Below are positions 11,028 to 22,600 of a DNA stretch of 64,000 bases, one piece after another. Position 1 is the stretch's first letter, and each line of letters opens with the position of its first letter. The translations under genes were made by a program, and so were the position numbers. Below the pieces are notes generated by a model. The model made no database searches, was not told the origin of the DNA, and saw only the letters and a program-made list of their open reading frames with translations. Where the stretch lies: assembly GCA_947561585.1 (NCBI GenBank), contig CANNZV010002357.1, forward strand, positions 27,124 through 91,123. Reading direction: 5' to 3'. The stretch comes from Caprella mutica (Eukaryota > Arthropoda > Malacostraca > Amphipoda > Caprellidae).

Positions 11028-11171
11028 TTTGTGTTGTTGTCGGAGAGGTCGTTCGAGTTCGAATGATGCTGGACGAACTGTCTCAGCAGTTGATATAGTT
11101 TGTGTGGTTGTCTTTGCGTAAGACTGAGACAATGCAGACCTTGCTCTTGGCAGACGAGACTACGTGCCGCT
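11028..11171 (-). promoter_or_regulatory. Core promoter and 5'UTR of peptide copy 2
   Basis: Same block as upstream of the other copies: TATATCAA on the minus strand at 11090-11097, initiator TCATTC at 11061-11066 with +1 at 11064, and a 37-nt 5'UTR. Homology to the other copies ends at about 11171, after GCGGCACGTAGTCTCG on the minus strand. Confidence 0.6.
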
Positions 11172-11390
11172 ACAATACAGGGTAAGCATTAAAAATAGGC
11201 AGTTTTAAACAGATATATAGCCAATATGATTTCAATAAATTGAATGAAGAGAGAAGTAATTTTTCAGAAAATACAATTTAAACTTTGTTTAAATGCACGA
11301 TGAGAACAGTAAATTCAAAGCCTATTTCATCATAGCTGGATATGCGACAGTAAATCGACATTATATATACACTTTGCAGTTCTAGTTGAT

Positions 11391-11545
11391 CCAAATGAAA
11401 TTGAATTTTATCTTCATGAAATTGAATTTGATCTTCAAGAAATTGAATTTGATCTTCTTGAAATTGAATTTGATCTTCATGAAATTGAATTTGATCTTCA
11501 TGAAATTGAATTTGATCTTCATGAAATTGAATTTGATCAAAGAAA
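11391..11545. repeat. 21-bp minisatellite, about seven copies
   Basis: Nearly perfect tandem units built on ATGAAATTGAATTTGATC. The period is a multiple of three and free of stops in one frame on each strand, so both strands read as open. This is a repeat artefact and not a gene. Confidence 0.9.
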
Positions 11546-11639
11546 ATATTCTATCTTTCCGATACTTCACATTTTGCTATCAACACACTGTGAATTCTTT
11601 CAATATTCTTAATTCATGAAATATCACATTATATACTAA

Positions 11640-11970
11640 TACAAAGTCCAAAAAATGAAGGATTTCAAAAACGTGAGATTTAAAAAAAATACGTAATTAA
11701 AAAATGTGTGATTTAAAAAAGATGCGGGAATTAAAGAAAGATGCGGGATTTCTAAAAATGCAGGATTTAAGAAAATGCGGGATTTAAAAAAATGCAGGAT
11801 TTAAGAAAATGCGGAATTTAAAGAAATGCAGGATTCAATAAAAGGGATTACAAAATAAAGGCGGAATTTAAAAAAAATGAGGCCTTTCAAATTATGCTGG
11901 ATTTCAAATAAATGCGAAATTTCAAAAAATGAGGGATTTTAAATAAATGCCGGATTAAAAAATTGCGGTG
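11640..11970. repeat. Degenerate ~17-bp tandem repeat
   Basis: Variants of AAATGCGGGATTTAAAAA recur across the stretch with many indels. This is an old, decayed minisatellite. Confidence 0.7.
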
Positions 11971-12390
11971 TTTTGTATCCGTTGGAATGTATGTAGGACT
12001 GCAGGTGTCAGGTGAGTGACCAGGCTGTGTGGTCGTAGGTGAGGACTACTCTATATCGAACCGATATTACTGAAAAATTGGCTTTTCCGTTAGAGGTCAA
12101 CTTTTCTATAGTTAACATTGATCATTCTTATTATTGATATAGTTGGTATTTTAATTTTAAAATTGTTTGACCTCAATAAATGCTATTTCAAGACAGGGAT
12201 GTACTGGAGACCAGATATATGGAACAAAGATAAACACGTGAAATACATCTACAATCCACAAAGTACGCTCTTAAGGTTACTGTGACAATATATAGAAAAA
12301 TCATTGTTAATTTTCTGATATTGAAATTATTATAAAGAACGATGTGAATATATTTCATGTCCCACTTTCATAACTTAGATAGGAATCAAG
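11971..12390. other. Intergenic stretch, nothing recognised
   Basis: Unique-looking AT-rich sequence without a supported gene. Confidence 0.45.
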
Positions 12391-12394
12391 CTCA

Positions 12395-12634
12395 AGAAAA
12401 AAAATTCTTAGAAAACTTAAGTTTTTTAGAAAACTTAATAATTTTAGGAACCTCAAAAAGTGAGAAAAACTCAAAAAATTATAAACTCAATAAATTTAGA
12501 AAACCCAATTATTTTAGAAAACTCCATCAGTTTTAGAAAATCTCAAATTTTTAGAAAACTAAATTATTAAGAAAAACTCAATTTTTTAAGAAACCCCCGA
12601 TTCTTTGGCTAGTGAAAAAAGTTTTCACTAGCCA
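12395..12634. repeat. Degenerate TTTTAGAAAACTCAAT repeat ending in a hairpin
   Basis: Ten or so diverged copies of TTTAGAAAACTCAAT run to about 12600. Next comes a perfect 13-bp hairpin (12606-12618 with 12622-12634, starting TGGCTAGTGAAAA) with a 3-nt loop. Confidence 0.65.
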
Positions 12635-12798
12635 CAGACAAGGACAATCGTGGTAAAACTCAATGGGTTGTCAGATTGCTTCTGAAAGTTGCAGCATCAG
12701 CCGGAAATGAATCCCCTTTCTCAATACTCTCTTGGACACATAAAGTTGTGCGAGATCATGTACTTTATAGTGCCTAGTGTGTAGGGGGCATCAGTGTT

Positions 12799-13811
12799 CT
12801 ACCACTTGTGTTTCTGTTGGATAATAATTTCTTCACTTCTGTCTGTGTTGAAGTGTTGTATGAGTGTGATGGTGTCTTGTGTTGGTGCTAGGGTGCGTAG
12901 GTGTTGGCATGTTTGTGCCATGCGTTTAATGTGTAGTGTGTATGTAGGTTTAAAGAATTTTATGTTACCTGTTGGTATATGTTGTTTGTCTGTATTAGTG
13001 ATTATGTTAGTTAGGTGTTTGGTGGAAGCATCTATGAATGGGAAGATTTGAATGGTGTAGTCGTGCAAATTATTGTCCGCAAATGTTGTAAAGTCGTTCC
13101 AATTTGCTCTTTCGGGGTTTTGAGAATGTGTGTCTGAGTTTTTGTGGTGAAAGTGGTGTTCTTAATGTGTGTGTGATGAGTATTAGTAAATATTCTGAAC
13201 TCTGAGTTCATGGAGAGTGTTGACATTGAAGGGTTTGCGTGTGGATGTGGAGCTTGTGACTGGACTGATAAAAAGTCTCGCTGATAAAAGGATCAGAATA
13301 GGCTGTTCCATCCCCCCCAAATGTGATGTGATGTGGAGCTGGGGGTAGTGCACCACTGCGTCCAGCAGCTAGGAAAGAGAGGGAAGTTTTGCCCAAGTGA
13401 TGGGTTAAGAGAGGAAGAGAGACGATGAGTAGGTGTGTTAGATTGTGTGAGAAGAGAGATTTTGCATCGTCACCTTTGTGGAATATGTATATGTTGTCGG
13501 ACACCAGAGCAATATATATTGTAATATGTCCAGCTATTGTCGATGGTACAATGGATTCCACCAGTACGACGAGTCCATGGCTGGCCACAGGTGGGACACA
13601 TGTAGGGGCTGGGGTTACTTTCTATGTCACCTGAGAGTATGAGGAGAAGAGTGGGGAGATATACTGGTTCATACCCTCTTCTAGGGAAAAACACTCTGGT
13701 GTATGTGCACTTTGTGAAGTGCGGTAAGGTAAGGCGGGTTTTGCCCAGAGCCAACACCACGAACAGGATCCTCCCATGACAGCTTCTCAACGTGTCACAG
13801 TTACAGAGCAT
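12799..13811 (-). pseudogene. 5' piece of a non-LTR retrotransposon with a 2A-like motif
   Basis: Reading the minus strand from 13811, the frame gives LLLILSGDIESNPSPY followed by CPTCGQPWTRRTGGIHC. An N-terminal D-x-E-x-N-P-G-P (2A-like) motif followed by a Cys/His zinc-binding region is known in some CR1/L2/ingi-class elements; here the Gly of NPGP is Ser. The frame then shifts. At 13208-13588, 13032-13226 and 12799-13068 there are further pieces, the last of which (IPTGNIKFFKPTYTLHIKRM) resembles the linker between endonuclease and RT. The endonuclease is largely deleted and no RT follows. This is a dead, internally deleted copy lying between peptide genes 2 and 3. Confidence 0.6.
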
Positions 13812-14380
13812 GAAGTTATTGGACCCTATTTGTTTGAAGATCTGGCTGGTGAAATCGCTAGTTATTCAGAACATTATTTTAAGATGATCAATAATTTCTT
13901 TTTACTTCAGAAACAGAATGAAAGGTTGATCGTTATTGTTTTCAGCAAGACAAAGCCACATGACACAAAGCACGTGCGTCCATGACTGTCCTAATTATTA
14001 AATTTCCTCCTGGCAAGTTATTATTCAAATTATTGAATGTGGGACCAAGTTTCCTGATTTCTATTTAGGGATTATTTGAAAAGCTAAGTATACAGAAACA
14101 ACCCCACCACAACTTCAGACCTCAAGGCCAACTTCATGAATATATCAATTGACTTGTTTTTACAACTCTACAGAGAGTCATGCCGTCGTTCATCAAAAGA
14201 ATGCATTAATATTTAGCAGTTCATAGTGGCCAAATTTTCAGATATTAAAGTAGGGTCGTTAAGCGTAAGTTTTTATCTTTAAATAGTATATTACTTTTCC
14301 ATGTTAATCAACAAATTTTATGCATAAATATAATAAACTTTTTAATATTTTCCATTTTTATTGCCCACCCTTCCTATTCT
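13812..14380. other. Intergenic stretch, nothing recognised
   Basis: No supported gene. A 69-codon open frame near 13776-13985 overlaps the retrotransposon piece and matches nothing known to me. Confidence 0.45.
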
Positions 14381-14521
14381 AGCTGCACGTGTCGTCTGCC
14401 AAGAGCAAGGTCTTTATTGTCTCAGTCTTACGCAAAGACAACCACACAAACTATATCAACTGCTGAGACAGTTCGTCCAGCATCATTCGAACTCGAACGA
14501 CCTCTCCGACAACAACACAAA
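14381..14521 (+). promoter_or_regulatory. Core promoter and 5'UTR of peptide copy 3
   Basis: TATATCAA at 14452-14459 and the initiator TCATTC at 14483-14488 (+1 at 14485) are spaced about 33 nt apart, followed by a 37-nt 5'UTR. The outermost part has lost a few bases relative to the other copies (GCACGTGTCG where they have GCACGTAGTCTCG). Confidence 0.6.
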
Positions 14522-14942
14522 ATGGCTAGCTACTTCGTAAGTATAACCATCCGATAAATTTGTAGAGTAATTGATAAGTAATAAGTAAAGTGCTACAGCC
14601 TAATAATCGAGTGAATTCTTGTATAAATACAAATTTCTTAGAAACCTTTAGTTAGAACTGTAGTATTAGTATTTATTCATATTTAAATTCTCCTGACTTA
14701 AAAACACAAATCAAAACTTATCTCTACTTTCTCCGCAGAAACTGAGCGTTCTCGCCCTCCTTGTGGTGATGATGGTAGTCGCTACCTCAGCTAACCCAAA
14801 CCCTGAGGCATCCCCAGAACCATTCGGTCACAAGGGATGGCACAAGGGACACAAAGGACATAAGGGACACAAGGGACATAAAGGGGACAAGGGACACAAA
14901 GGTCACAAAGGACACAAGGGACACAAGAAGCACAAGTGGTAA
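14522..14942 (+). CDS. Secreted His-Lys-Gly repeat peptide, copy 3 (spliced)
   Basis: The coding sequence is join(14522..14536, 14739..14942), 72 aa. The intron (14537-14738, 202 nt, GT/AG, phase 0) is close to identical to that of copy 2. It encodes MASYF plus KLSVLALLVVMM (signal peptide, 1-23), NPNPEASPEP (dipeptide propeptide, 24-33), then FGHKGW, five HKG, one DKG, three HKG, HKK and HKW. The Asp comes from a single CAC-to-GAC change in the sixth triplet, the only His lost in the repeat of any copy. The AATAAA found downstream of the other three copies is disrupted here; the nearest is near 15107. The frame is otherwise intact, so it may still be expressed. It is the only copy on the plus strand. 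Confidence 0.83.
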
Positions 14943-15010
14943 CCATTTACAAGAGGAGATGAATCGACTGCGACAAATAGTTTTGTCCCTTATTCAAGAT
15001 AAAATATTCA

Positions 15011-16195
15011 GTTTTGATCTTTTTGATTTTTTTAAATTGAAGTATTTTTAAAATATATTTCATAATAATTCATATTCTATTTTGATTACTTTATTCATTT
15101 ATTCAAATAAAACAAAATAAATACTATTACAAAAAGTAAGATCTAATATTGTATATAATACTAACATGAATACCCTTTAAAATGAATACCCTTTAATTTC
15201 ATTAGTTCAAATTTACACAAGACTGCATGGTGTGACTCGATAATGGTCAATTTGTTAATTAGATAATATTTAGTTTAGTGGTGCAAACAGCGAATATAAA
15301 ATATGAACATTTTATTTTACTAGTAGTACATTTATTCTTCTATAAATACAGTAAGAATTATCAATCATCATACAGGGAGGGGCGTGAGTAGGACACAAAT
15401 TTTCAAGCATAATTCTTTTCGTGGAAGTATTTCCTAAGTAGGTGATTGGGTTTTAGAATAGCCAAGGCACTACATTACCACATCACAATTTGTCTATGTG
15501 AAAAAAGTTTAAAAGTCCCCTCCAAGCAAATATTTTTATTGCTTTATTTAACGAGGCTAATGTTCCTTATCATTTTGCTGCAAACCGCATCGAATTTGGT
15601 AGCGTATTTTAAATTTAATATGCTTTTAAATATTTTTAAAATTAAAACTCTACAAAACCTATATTACTTCCGACTTACTAATTTAAGACATCTTCAGCTT
15701 GAAGAAAAAGAATGTACACCATTTGTTTTGATTGTCAACTAGGTATAAGGTTTAATAAATCCATTTAATATTCGTGTAAAGGTATAAAATTGAATGAACT
15801 TATAATAGAAACGTTTATATACTTTAGGAAACAATTAATATCTAAAAAATGGCCGAAAACGCATGGTTTGTTTATAAAATTCAAATTTGTAATCAAAACA
15901 AAGAGTGTACAATCTTCTTCTTGAGCATCAGATTAGTGATTCGCTCAATTGTTGCTCACAGAATATCAAAAAACTTTAAAAACAAATTATAAAATATATA
16001 CTGAACCAAATTGTATGTAGTTTGCAGAATAATGATCGTAGACCTTAGTTCTATTGTATTATGTAATAAACTCGTTTTTTTCCCGGAACCTGGAGAGGAC
16101 CTTTAATGAGTTCTATAGTGTCAGATTAAAGAGAGTTATAGTAGATAAATGGGGTTGTGACATCATGCACTATAAAACATGCTATAAAAGCAATT
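15011..16195. other. AT-rich stretch with a diverged inverted repeat
   Basis: No gene is supported. The motif around 15705-15740 (GAATGTACACCATTTG) recurs inverted at about 15890-15920, so an old inverted-repeat element probably lies here. The 98-codon frame at 15446-15742 covers one arm and is not treated as a gene. Confidence 0.4.
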
Positions 16196-16300
16196 CGCTT
16201 ATTCCTTGAAAGCATACACTTATTCCTTGAAAGCATACACTTATTCCTTGAAAGCATACACTTATTCCTTGAAAGCATACACTTATTCCTTGAAAGCATC
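16196..16300. repeat. 21-bp minisatellite, five copies (same unit as 23.2-23.9 kb)
   Basis: Five tandem units containing TTCCTTGAAAGCATACAC. The same unit forms a 34-copy array at 23207-23926. Both arrays border sequence rich in GGGAATATTCC/CCTCGATATT motifs. Confidence 0.9.
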
Positions 16301-16343
16301 CCAGTTAACATTGAGATATTCCCGGAATATTCCCTCGATATTA

Positions 16344-17969
16344 ACAGTAGCGAGCATAAGTTAAGGGACTGTAAAACACTTTTCAAACAATCTGTTATTG
16401 TAATTTAATTACTTAATCAAATGACTTGTAAATTGAAGAAATACTTGCATACAAGTCTAATATTACTTTTGACAAAGTTTCTGAAGAATTTATTTAGTAG
16501 TTTATAAATAAATAGGAAAATGGTATACCAAGTTCATTTTCATGTGGTGCAAAAGTTAAGGGACATCATGAAAAATGATCAAAACTGAACATATTTATGA
16601 AAAATAAAACTCTAGATATCCCAGAGTATCAATAATTAGTGAACATTACTTTATTTAGAATAACTTCATTGCATCTACCTATTAAATTACTTCAAAATTC
16701 AGGTGTCAATTTTTTCCATTCTTCTTCTAGATGTCCCCATAGTTTGTCCTGATTTTGTGGATTTTTGGCTTGTGTACGTTCTCCAATGATCTTCCATACG
16801 TTTCCTATTGGATTTAGATCAGGCCAATCCATAACTGATATCCCCTTGTCATTCAAAAATGTGGTTTCGAACTTTTCTTTGTGACAAGGAGCATTATCTT
16901 GCATAAAAATTGGTTGTTGAGCAGTTGCAGTGCGTAAATATGGCAGTGCATGCTGCCGAAGCAGCTCCTTGTATACAGGTGCATTCACTGTACCTCGAAT
17001 ACGAACAAGCGGTCCAGGCCAGTCATCAGATATGACTCCCCAAACCATTACACTGCCTCCTCCAAACTTCATCGTCTTTTTGACACAGTTCAATGACAAC
17101 CTTTCACCTAACTTACATCTGACATAATTTTTTCCATCAGAACCGATGACATTAAACTTCGATTCATCAGAAAAATGAACATTAGCCCACTGTGCGTCCG
17201 ACCATAAAACATGTTGTTGAGCAAACTGAAGACGCACGTTTCGATTTTTTTTTTCGAGATCAAAGGCTTCCTTGCAGGTACACGTGCCAACAAACCAGCT
17301 TCTTTCAAACGACGTGAAACAGTGAATCGAGACACAGTGACACCAGAAAATTCACCCATCTCGCGAGAAATTTCAGCTGCAGTCTTGACACGATCGTGCA
17401 AGCTTGTTCTCACCATCATTCTATTTTCTCTTGCATTAGTTTTTCGAAGTCTTCCGGTTTTTTGCAATGCTTCGATGTTTCCTGATTGCTTAAATCTAGC
17501 TACAATACGTTGAACAATACTGCGAGACCTCCCTGTTGCACGAGAAATCTCTGAAAGAGACATTTTATCTCTGCGCAAAGACAGAATACGTTTTTTTTCT
17601 GCTTCAGACACTTGTTGACGTTTTGCGCCCGCCATGATGGATTTAAATATGTTCCAATAATGTAGAAGTCAAAATTATAAGTGCCTTCATGTAAACAGTC
17701 TTATAAATTAACTTCAACAAGTTTTTTTTAGATATATTTTTCATGATGTCCCTTAACTTTTGCACCACATGAAAATGAACTTGGTATACCATTTTCATAT
17801 TTATTTATAAACTACTAAATAAATTCTTCAGAAACTTTGTCAAAAGTAATATTAGACTTGTATGCAAGTATTTTTTTCAATTTACAAGTCATTTGATTAA
17901 GTAATTAAATTACAATAACAGATTGTTTGAAAAGTGTTTTACAGTCCCTTAACATATGCTCGCTACTGC
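16344..17969 (-). mobile_element. Tc1-family DNA transposon with ~230-bp TIRs
   Basis: TA at 16342-16343 and 17970-17971 flanks terminal repeats that open with CAGTAGCGAGCATA. Within each TIR the motif GTTAAGGGAC occurs twice (near 16358 and 16555, mirrored on the right), an IR/DR transposase-binding layout. The element is inserted into a GGGAATATTCC satellite. The TIRs are almost identical, so the insertion is fairly recent. Confidence 0.9.
16692..17635 (-). pseudogene. Tc1-family transposase, frameshifted and catalytically broken
   Basis: It starts MAGAKRQQVSEAEKKRILSL and carries the paired-like helix-turn-helix region (SLSEISRATGRSRSIVQRIV, about residues 26-45). A frameshift falls in a run of A on the minus strand near 17245, after KPLISKKK; the downstream frame resumes at RLQFAQQHVL. 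The catalytic domain shows HFSDESKFNV (first Asp) and MQDNAPCHKEK (second Asp). The third motif reads DWPDLNPIGNVW: relative to the family it lacks about four residues and the catalytic Glu is Gly. Three independent lesions make it inactive, although TIRs and most of the frame are well kept. Confidence 0.9.
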
Positions 17970-17979
17970 TATATATTCC

Positions 17980-18625
17980 CTCATTATCCGCTATCGTAAA
18001 ATGATAACGAGGGAATATTGCAGGGATTAGTGAAAATGAGTTGAACCCTAACAATATCGAGGGAATATTCCAGGAAATAGTGAAAATTAGTTGATCCCCT
18101 AATGATATCAAGGGAATATTCCAGGAATTAGTGAAAATTAGTTGAACCCTAACAATATCGAGGGAATATTCCAGGAAATAGTGAAAATTAGTTGATCCCT
18201 ATCGATAACGAGGGAATATTCCAGGAATTAGTGAAATTAGTTGAACCCCTAACGATATCGAGGGAATATTCCAAGAATTAGTGATAAGTTGGTGATCCTA
18301 AACAATATCGAGGGAATATTCCAAGGATTGGTGAAAATTACTTTACCCACTAACGATATCGAAGAAATATTCCAGGAATAAATGAAAATTAGTTGATCCC
18401 CTAATGATATCAAGGGAATATTCCAGGAATTATCGAAAATTAGTTGATTCCCTATCGATATCGAGGGAATATTCTAAGATTTACTGAAAATTTGTTGATC
18501 CCCTATGGATATCGAAGGAATATTCCAGGAATTACTAAAAAATTAGTTGATTCCCTAACAATATCAATGGAATATTCCAGGAAATGGTGAAAAATAATTG
18601 ATCCCCTAAAAATTATAAAAGAAAC
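17980..18625. repeat. ~51-bp satellite with GGGAATATTCCAGGAATTAG unit
   Basis: About twelve diverged units of 50-51 bp carry GGGAATATTCCAGG, GTGAAAATTAGTTGA and CGATATCGA. Related sequence resumes at 22850-23200 and also lies left of the Tc1 insertion. Confidence 0.85.
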
Positions 18626-18749
18626 AATTATAAAAGAATAAAAAGAAATTATCTATGAAATATGAAACTATATTAATCGATGATGACCTAAAGATAAACT
18701 TGAGTTATCATATTGCATAAACTTCATTAAAAATACTTCTTCTTCTGTG

Positions 18750-18856
18750 TCCAGGATGGTCTAGTGGTTAGCGTTGCAAGAAGTCAACAAGGTGCTGGTT
18801 CGAGACCCGGAAACATCACTTCATTTCTTTCTCCATTTCTTTCCATTTTATTTGTA
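18750..18856 (+). repeat. tRNA-derived SINE, copy A
   Basis: GATGGTCTAGTGGTTAGCG (box A-like) is followed by GGTTCGAGACC (box B) at the spacing of a tRNA promoter. The tail reads ACATCACTTCATTTCTTTC then TTTTATTTGTATA. The second copy, at 25062-25188 on the other strand, shares head and tail, so this is a SINE and not a stray tRNA gene. Confidence 0.7.
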
Positions 18857-18858
18857 TA

Positions 18859-19649
18859 CAGGCATCCCCCGCTTTTGTTACCAAATCACGACTCAGATTA
18901 GTTACCAAACGGTAACTAAAGCGAATAAAAGTAACAAGAAATTTGTAATTGTCACTCCTTGATTCTATATATCATTTTCTATGAGTTATAGAAAGAAAAT
19001 TTGTTTTAGAGTTATTAGAGTACTACGTATATAAGCATTTTAATAATTATATACAGTCTTTCATTCTCTGTGACTGTGATGAAAAAGTTTAAAGTTGTGC
19101 ATTTATTAAATGTTTTAATATCTATCCATAGCTTGACTCTCACTCAGTATAGGTGATTGATTAATAGATAGTTAGACTCTTATATTATTATTGTGCTACA
19201 TTTACCAAACATCAATTTTATGCTCTATGAAATATTTTTGGTAGTAGGGTACTGAGTTCCAAGTTATTGGTTGGTTCAACAATTTCGGACACGTCAGAAA
19301 AGAAAATATTATAATTATTATTTATCTTCTATTCTAATTGGTATCATGGATACCAATTGAAATAAAAGTTAAATAATGATTATTATATACAGATTTTCAC
19401 GTGTTCGAAAATATGGAACCGTGCAATAACACGGAACTGACCCTAAAATAGGACATGTTGAATTTCTGAATCAATTGCTTCTAATAACGTCATCTGGATT
19501 ATAATTTTGATGTTTTTTTAGTTACCGTGAAATAATCACAAAAAATGTCTCCGTTTTCTATGTCTACGAACGGTTCTTATTTCGAATCATGACTCGAAAT
19601 AAGTACCACTTTTGTTAAAGTGAGTTGTACTTAAAGCGAGGCTTGCCTG
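18859..19649. mobile_element. Pogo/Tigger-like MITE
   Basis: TA at 18857-18858 and 19650-19651 surrounds ends reading CAGGCATCCCCCGCTTTTG and (inverted) CAGGCAAGCCTCGCTTTAA, close to the known Tigger terminus. Interior sequence is AT-rich and non-coding. A further fragment of the same terminus lies near 19925-19945. Confidence 0.7.
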
Positions 19650-19663
19650 TATAACAATATGTA

Positions 19664-22600
19664 CGTGCACGGACATTTCGTCCAACGGACATTTCGTCCT
19701 CGGACATTTCGTCCACGAAATGCTTTATTTTGTATTATATTTATAATGTGTATATAATTTATATTGAACATTATTTACAGATATTTTTCAATTTAAAAGT
19801 AGAAAACACCATTTGTTGATGGTAATTATAAATTCATGGTCTTTGCCATAATTCTTATTGTAATCTTCTTCTGCTCCTACTGGCCGGCAACAGTAAAATA
19901 ACATAACTGAAAACTTTTTAATGATATACAGGCAAGCCTCGCTTTTATTATTCCATTGTCTTATAAAATCTGTAATAATAGCGAGGCATGTTTCGAAGTT
20001 ATTAGAGTATATAAACATAGAAAATAGTGGACATAATAACAAAAACCACAATAAACATCAATATTATTTATTTATTTATTAAAACTCAATGTGCCCTTAC
20101 ATTAAGAGTATAGATTCGGGCAATCTATACTCTTTCACAATAAAATACAGAATATAAACTTTGATCGAGACTCGGGATAGTCTTTGACTATAAGGGTTTC
20201 CTATATAAAACTAGATAACAAAAAAAAAATCAAAAGATGAGGTGTATACAGTGATTACAGGTTAGATTATATTATTAAAGGTATTCAAGGACAATCGATT
20301 TATTAAACTTTTTTTTAAAAATGGCATATGAAGAACAATTTTTAATGTTATTTTCCAATTCATTACATAATTTACATCCCTTATACAATAAGGAACATTT
20401 AGTTTTTTCACATCTATAGCGTGCATGGGAGCACTATATTATTAGCATTACGAGTAGAATGGCTATGGCGATCTGTGTTACTAACAATATAGTTATATAC
20501 ATCAGGATCATATGAAGCGCTGGCTACAGTTCTAAACATATGCTGCCCCAAGGTGAACTTAAAAAGATCTTCAAGTTTCAAAATTTTCAATTCAGCAAAC
20601 AAGGGTGATGTACTAGCTAGGTAGTCACTATTTGTTATGCACCTGATGGCTTTTTTCTGTAATAAATATAAATCACGAGTAAAATATTGTGCAGTATCAC
20701 CCCAAACTAGCAAACAGTAATGAAGATAAGGATAAACAAGAGAGTAATATAACATTTTTTTAACATTAAATGGAAGAACATCGTTAATCTTGTAAAGTAT
20801 GCCAATTGATTTGGAAATTTTATTAGATTGCATCTTAATGTGGTGAGAGAACGTGAGATTATTATCAATGGTTACTCCTAGATACTTTATAGTTCTAACT
20901 TGCTCTATTGGGCTTCCTGACATGTTGATTGAGGGTATATCAATATTTTCCCTGTATGAAAATACGATGTATTTTGTTTTTGCAGTATTCAAGCAAATTC
21001 TGTTAGCTTTGAGCCAATTTGAAATTAATTTTAGGTTATTGTTTATTAGAATGTGAGCCTGGTTAACTTTTTTACGAGGAATACAGCACGATGCAGTCGA
21101 GTCGTCAGCAAACAGATTGAATCTAAAATAGGGGGAACAACTAGGAAAATCATTGATAAATATGACGAATAATAGTGGGCCCAGTACACTCCCTTGTGGA
21201 ACACCACACCTAACAAAACGCTCATCAGATTTTACTTTATTAAGTTTAGACATGTTACAACGTGTTTGGACATGTTACAACATGTTATTAAGCAATGTAA
21301 ACTGCTTACGTCCTGTTAAATAGGAGCGAAGCCAATCATTCACCACTCCCCTCACCCCATAAAAACTCAACTTGTCTAACAATACATCGTGAGAGACACA
21401 ATCGAAAGCCTTCTTAAAGTCAAGAAAAATGGAGAACACAACACTTCCCGTATCTAATACCTCGTACATATAATTCATTAGACTCAGAACAGCCTGAATC
21501 GTACTGCGTCCCTTCCGGAAACCATATTGATTACTTATTAATATTTTTTAAGTTTCAAAGTACCTTACAAGCTGATCGTGAGCTACTTTTTCATATAGCT
21601 TTGAAAAAATGTTGAGAACTGATATAGGTCTATAATTTGATATCTCTGTTCTCTCACCACCCTTAAAAATTGGTACAACTGTAGCTAGTTTTAAGACATC
21701 TGGAAAATTACCAGTAGAGATAGACAAATTTATAAGTGATGCCAATACAGGGGCAATCAACGGGCTTAATATTTCCACAATGCTCAATGTTGCAACGTTT
21801 GTTTTTTAATGACATAATCTGTTTCTGAACATCAACAACTGACACAGGGGCAAAGAAGAAAGAGCTCAAATAATCACCAGAAAGGTATTGCGTATGATTT
21901 GCAGTAGTGATGTTAGAAAAAGAACTATTAATTTCTTCACCAATAGTAGAAAAATAATCATTCATTGCATTCGACATTAACTCTGGATCAGTTCGACTAA
22001 CACCATTAACAGTTAGTTTATCAATAGTTTTAGCTTTATTTTCAGGTTTGATTACATCATTAATTAGTTTCCATACTTCCCTAATATTTCCCTTAACTAG
22101 ATTGAACTGCTTTTACTCAGATTAGGTTATTAGAAGCAATGTTGGTACATAAATTACTTTTTTATAACACATTTTTTAACAGTGATTGAATAAAAATTAA
22201 TACATGATACAAGTATATAATATACTACTTAACAAGTGATTGATAATGAATTATGTTATAAAAGAATTAGGTAGATATTGGTACTTTCTAGTGTTGCCTT
22301 TAATTATTTAAACGTAAAACCGTCCATGCTATTGTACTGTTCCATATTTTCGGACTCATAATAAAACCATATATAATCATTATTATTTACCTATTGTAAT
22401 TATTTCATTTCACCCTGTTATTTCAGTTCCATATTTTGGATACTCATAACTCATTAATTATTTATGCAAAATATTAAAGGAGATATATAACTTAAATATA
22501 CAGTCAAACCGTTTATCATGTCTAATTTCATGATTAATCGAAGGGCAAACATTTTTTTGTATTCATATGGAATTGTCCGGAATAATATTATTATGTATTT

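Noticed and set aside
13208..13588. 126-codon frame as an independent gene
   Set aside because: It overlaps and continues the frameshifted non-LTR relic on the same strand.
15446..15742. 98-codon plus-strand frame as a gene
   Set aside because: It covers one arm of a diverged inverted repeat, is Leu/Phe/Lys-rich like random AT-rich sequence and matches no family I know.
18765..18815. A functional tRNA gene
   Set aside because: Boxes A and B are present, but a cloverleaf acceptor stem could not be built and a second copy shares the non-tRNA tail, so it is a SINE.
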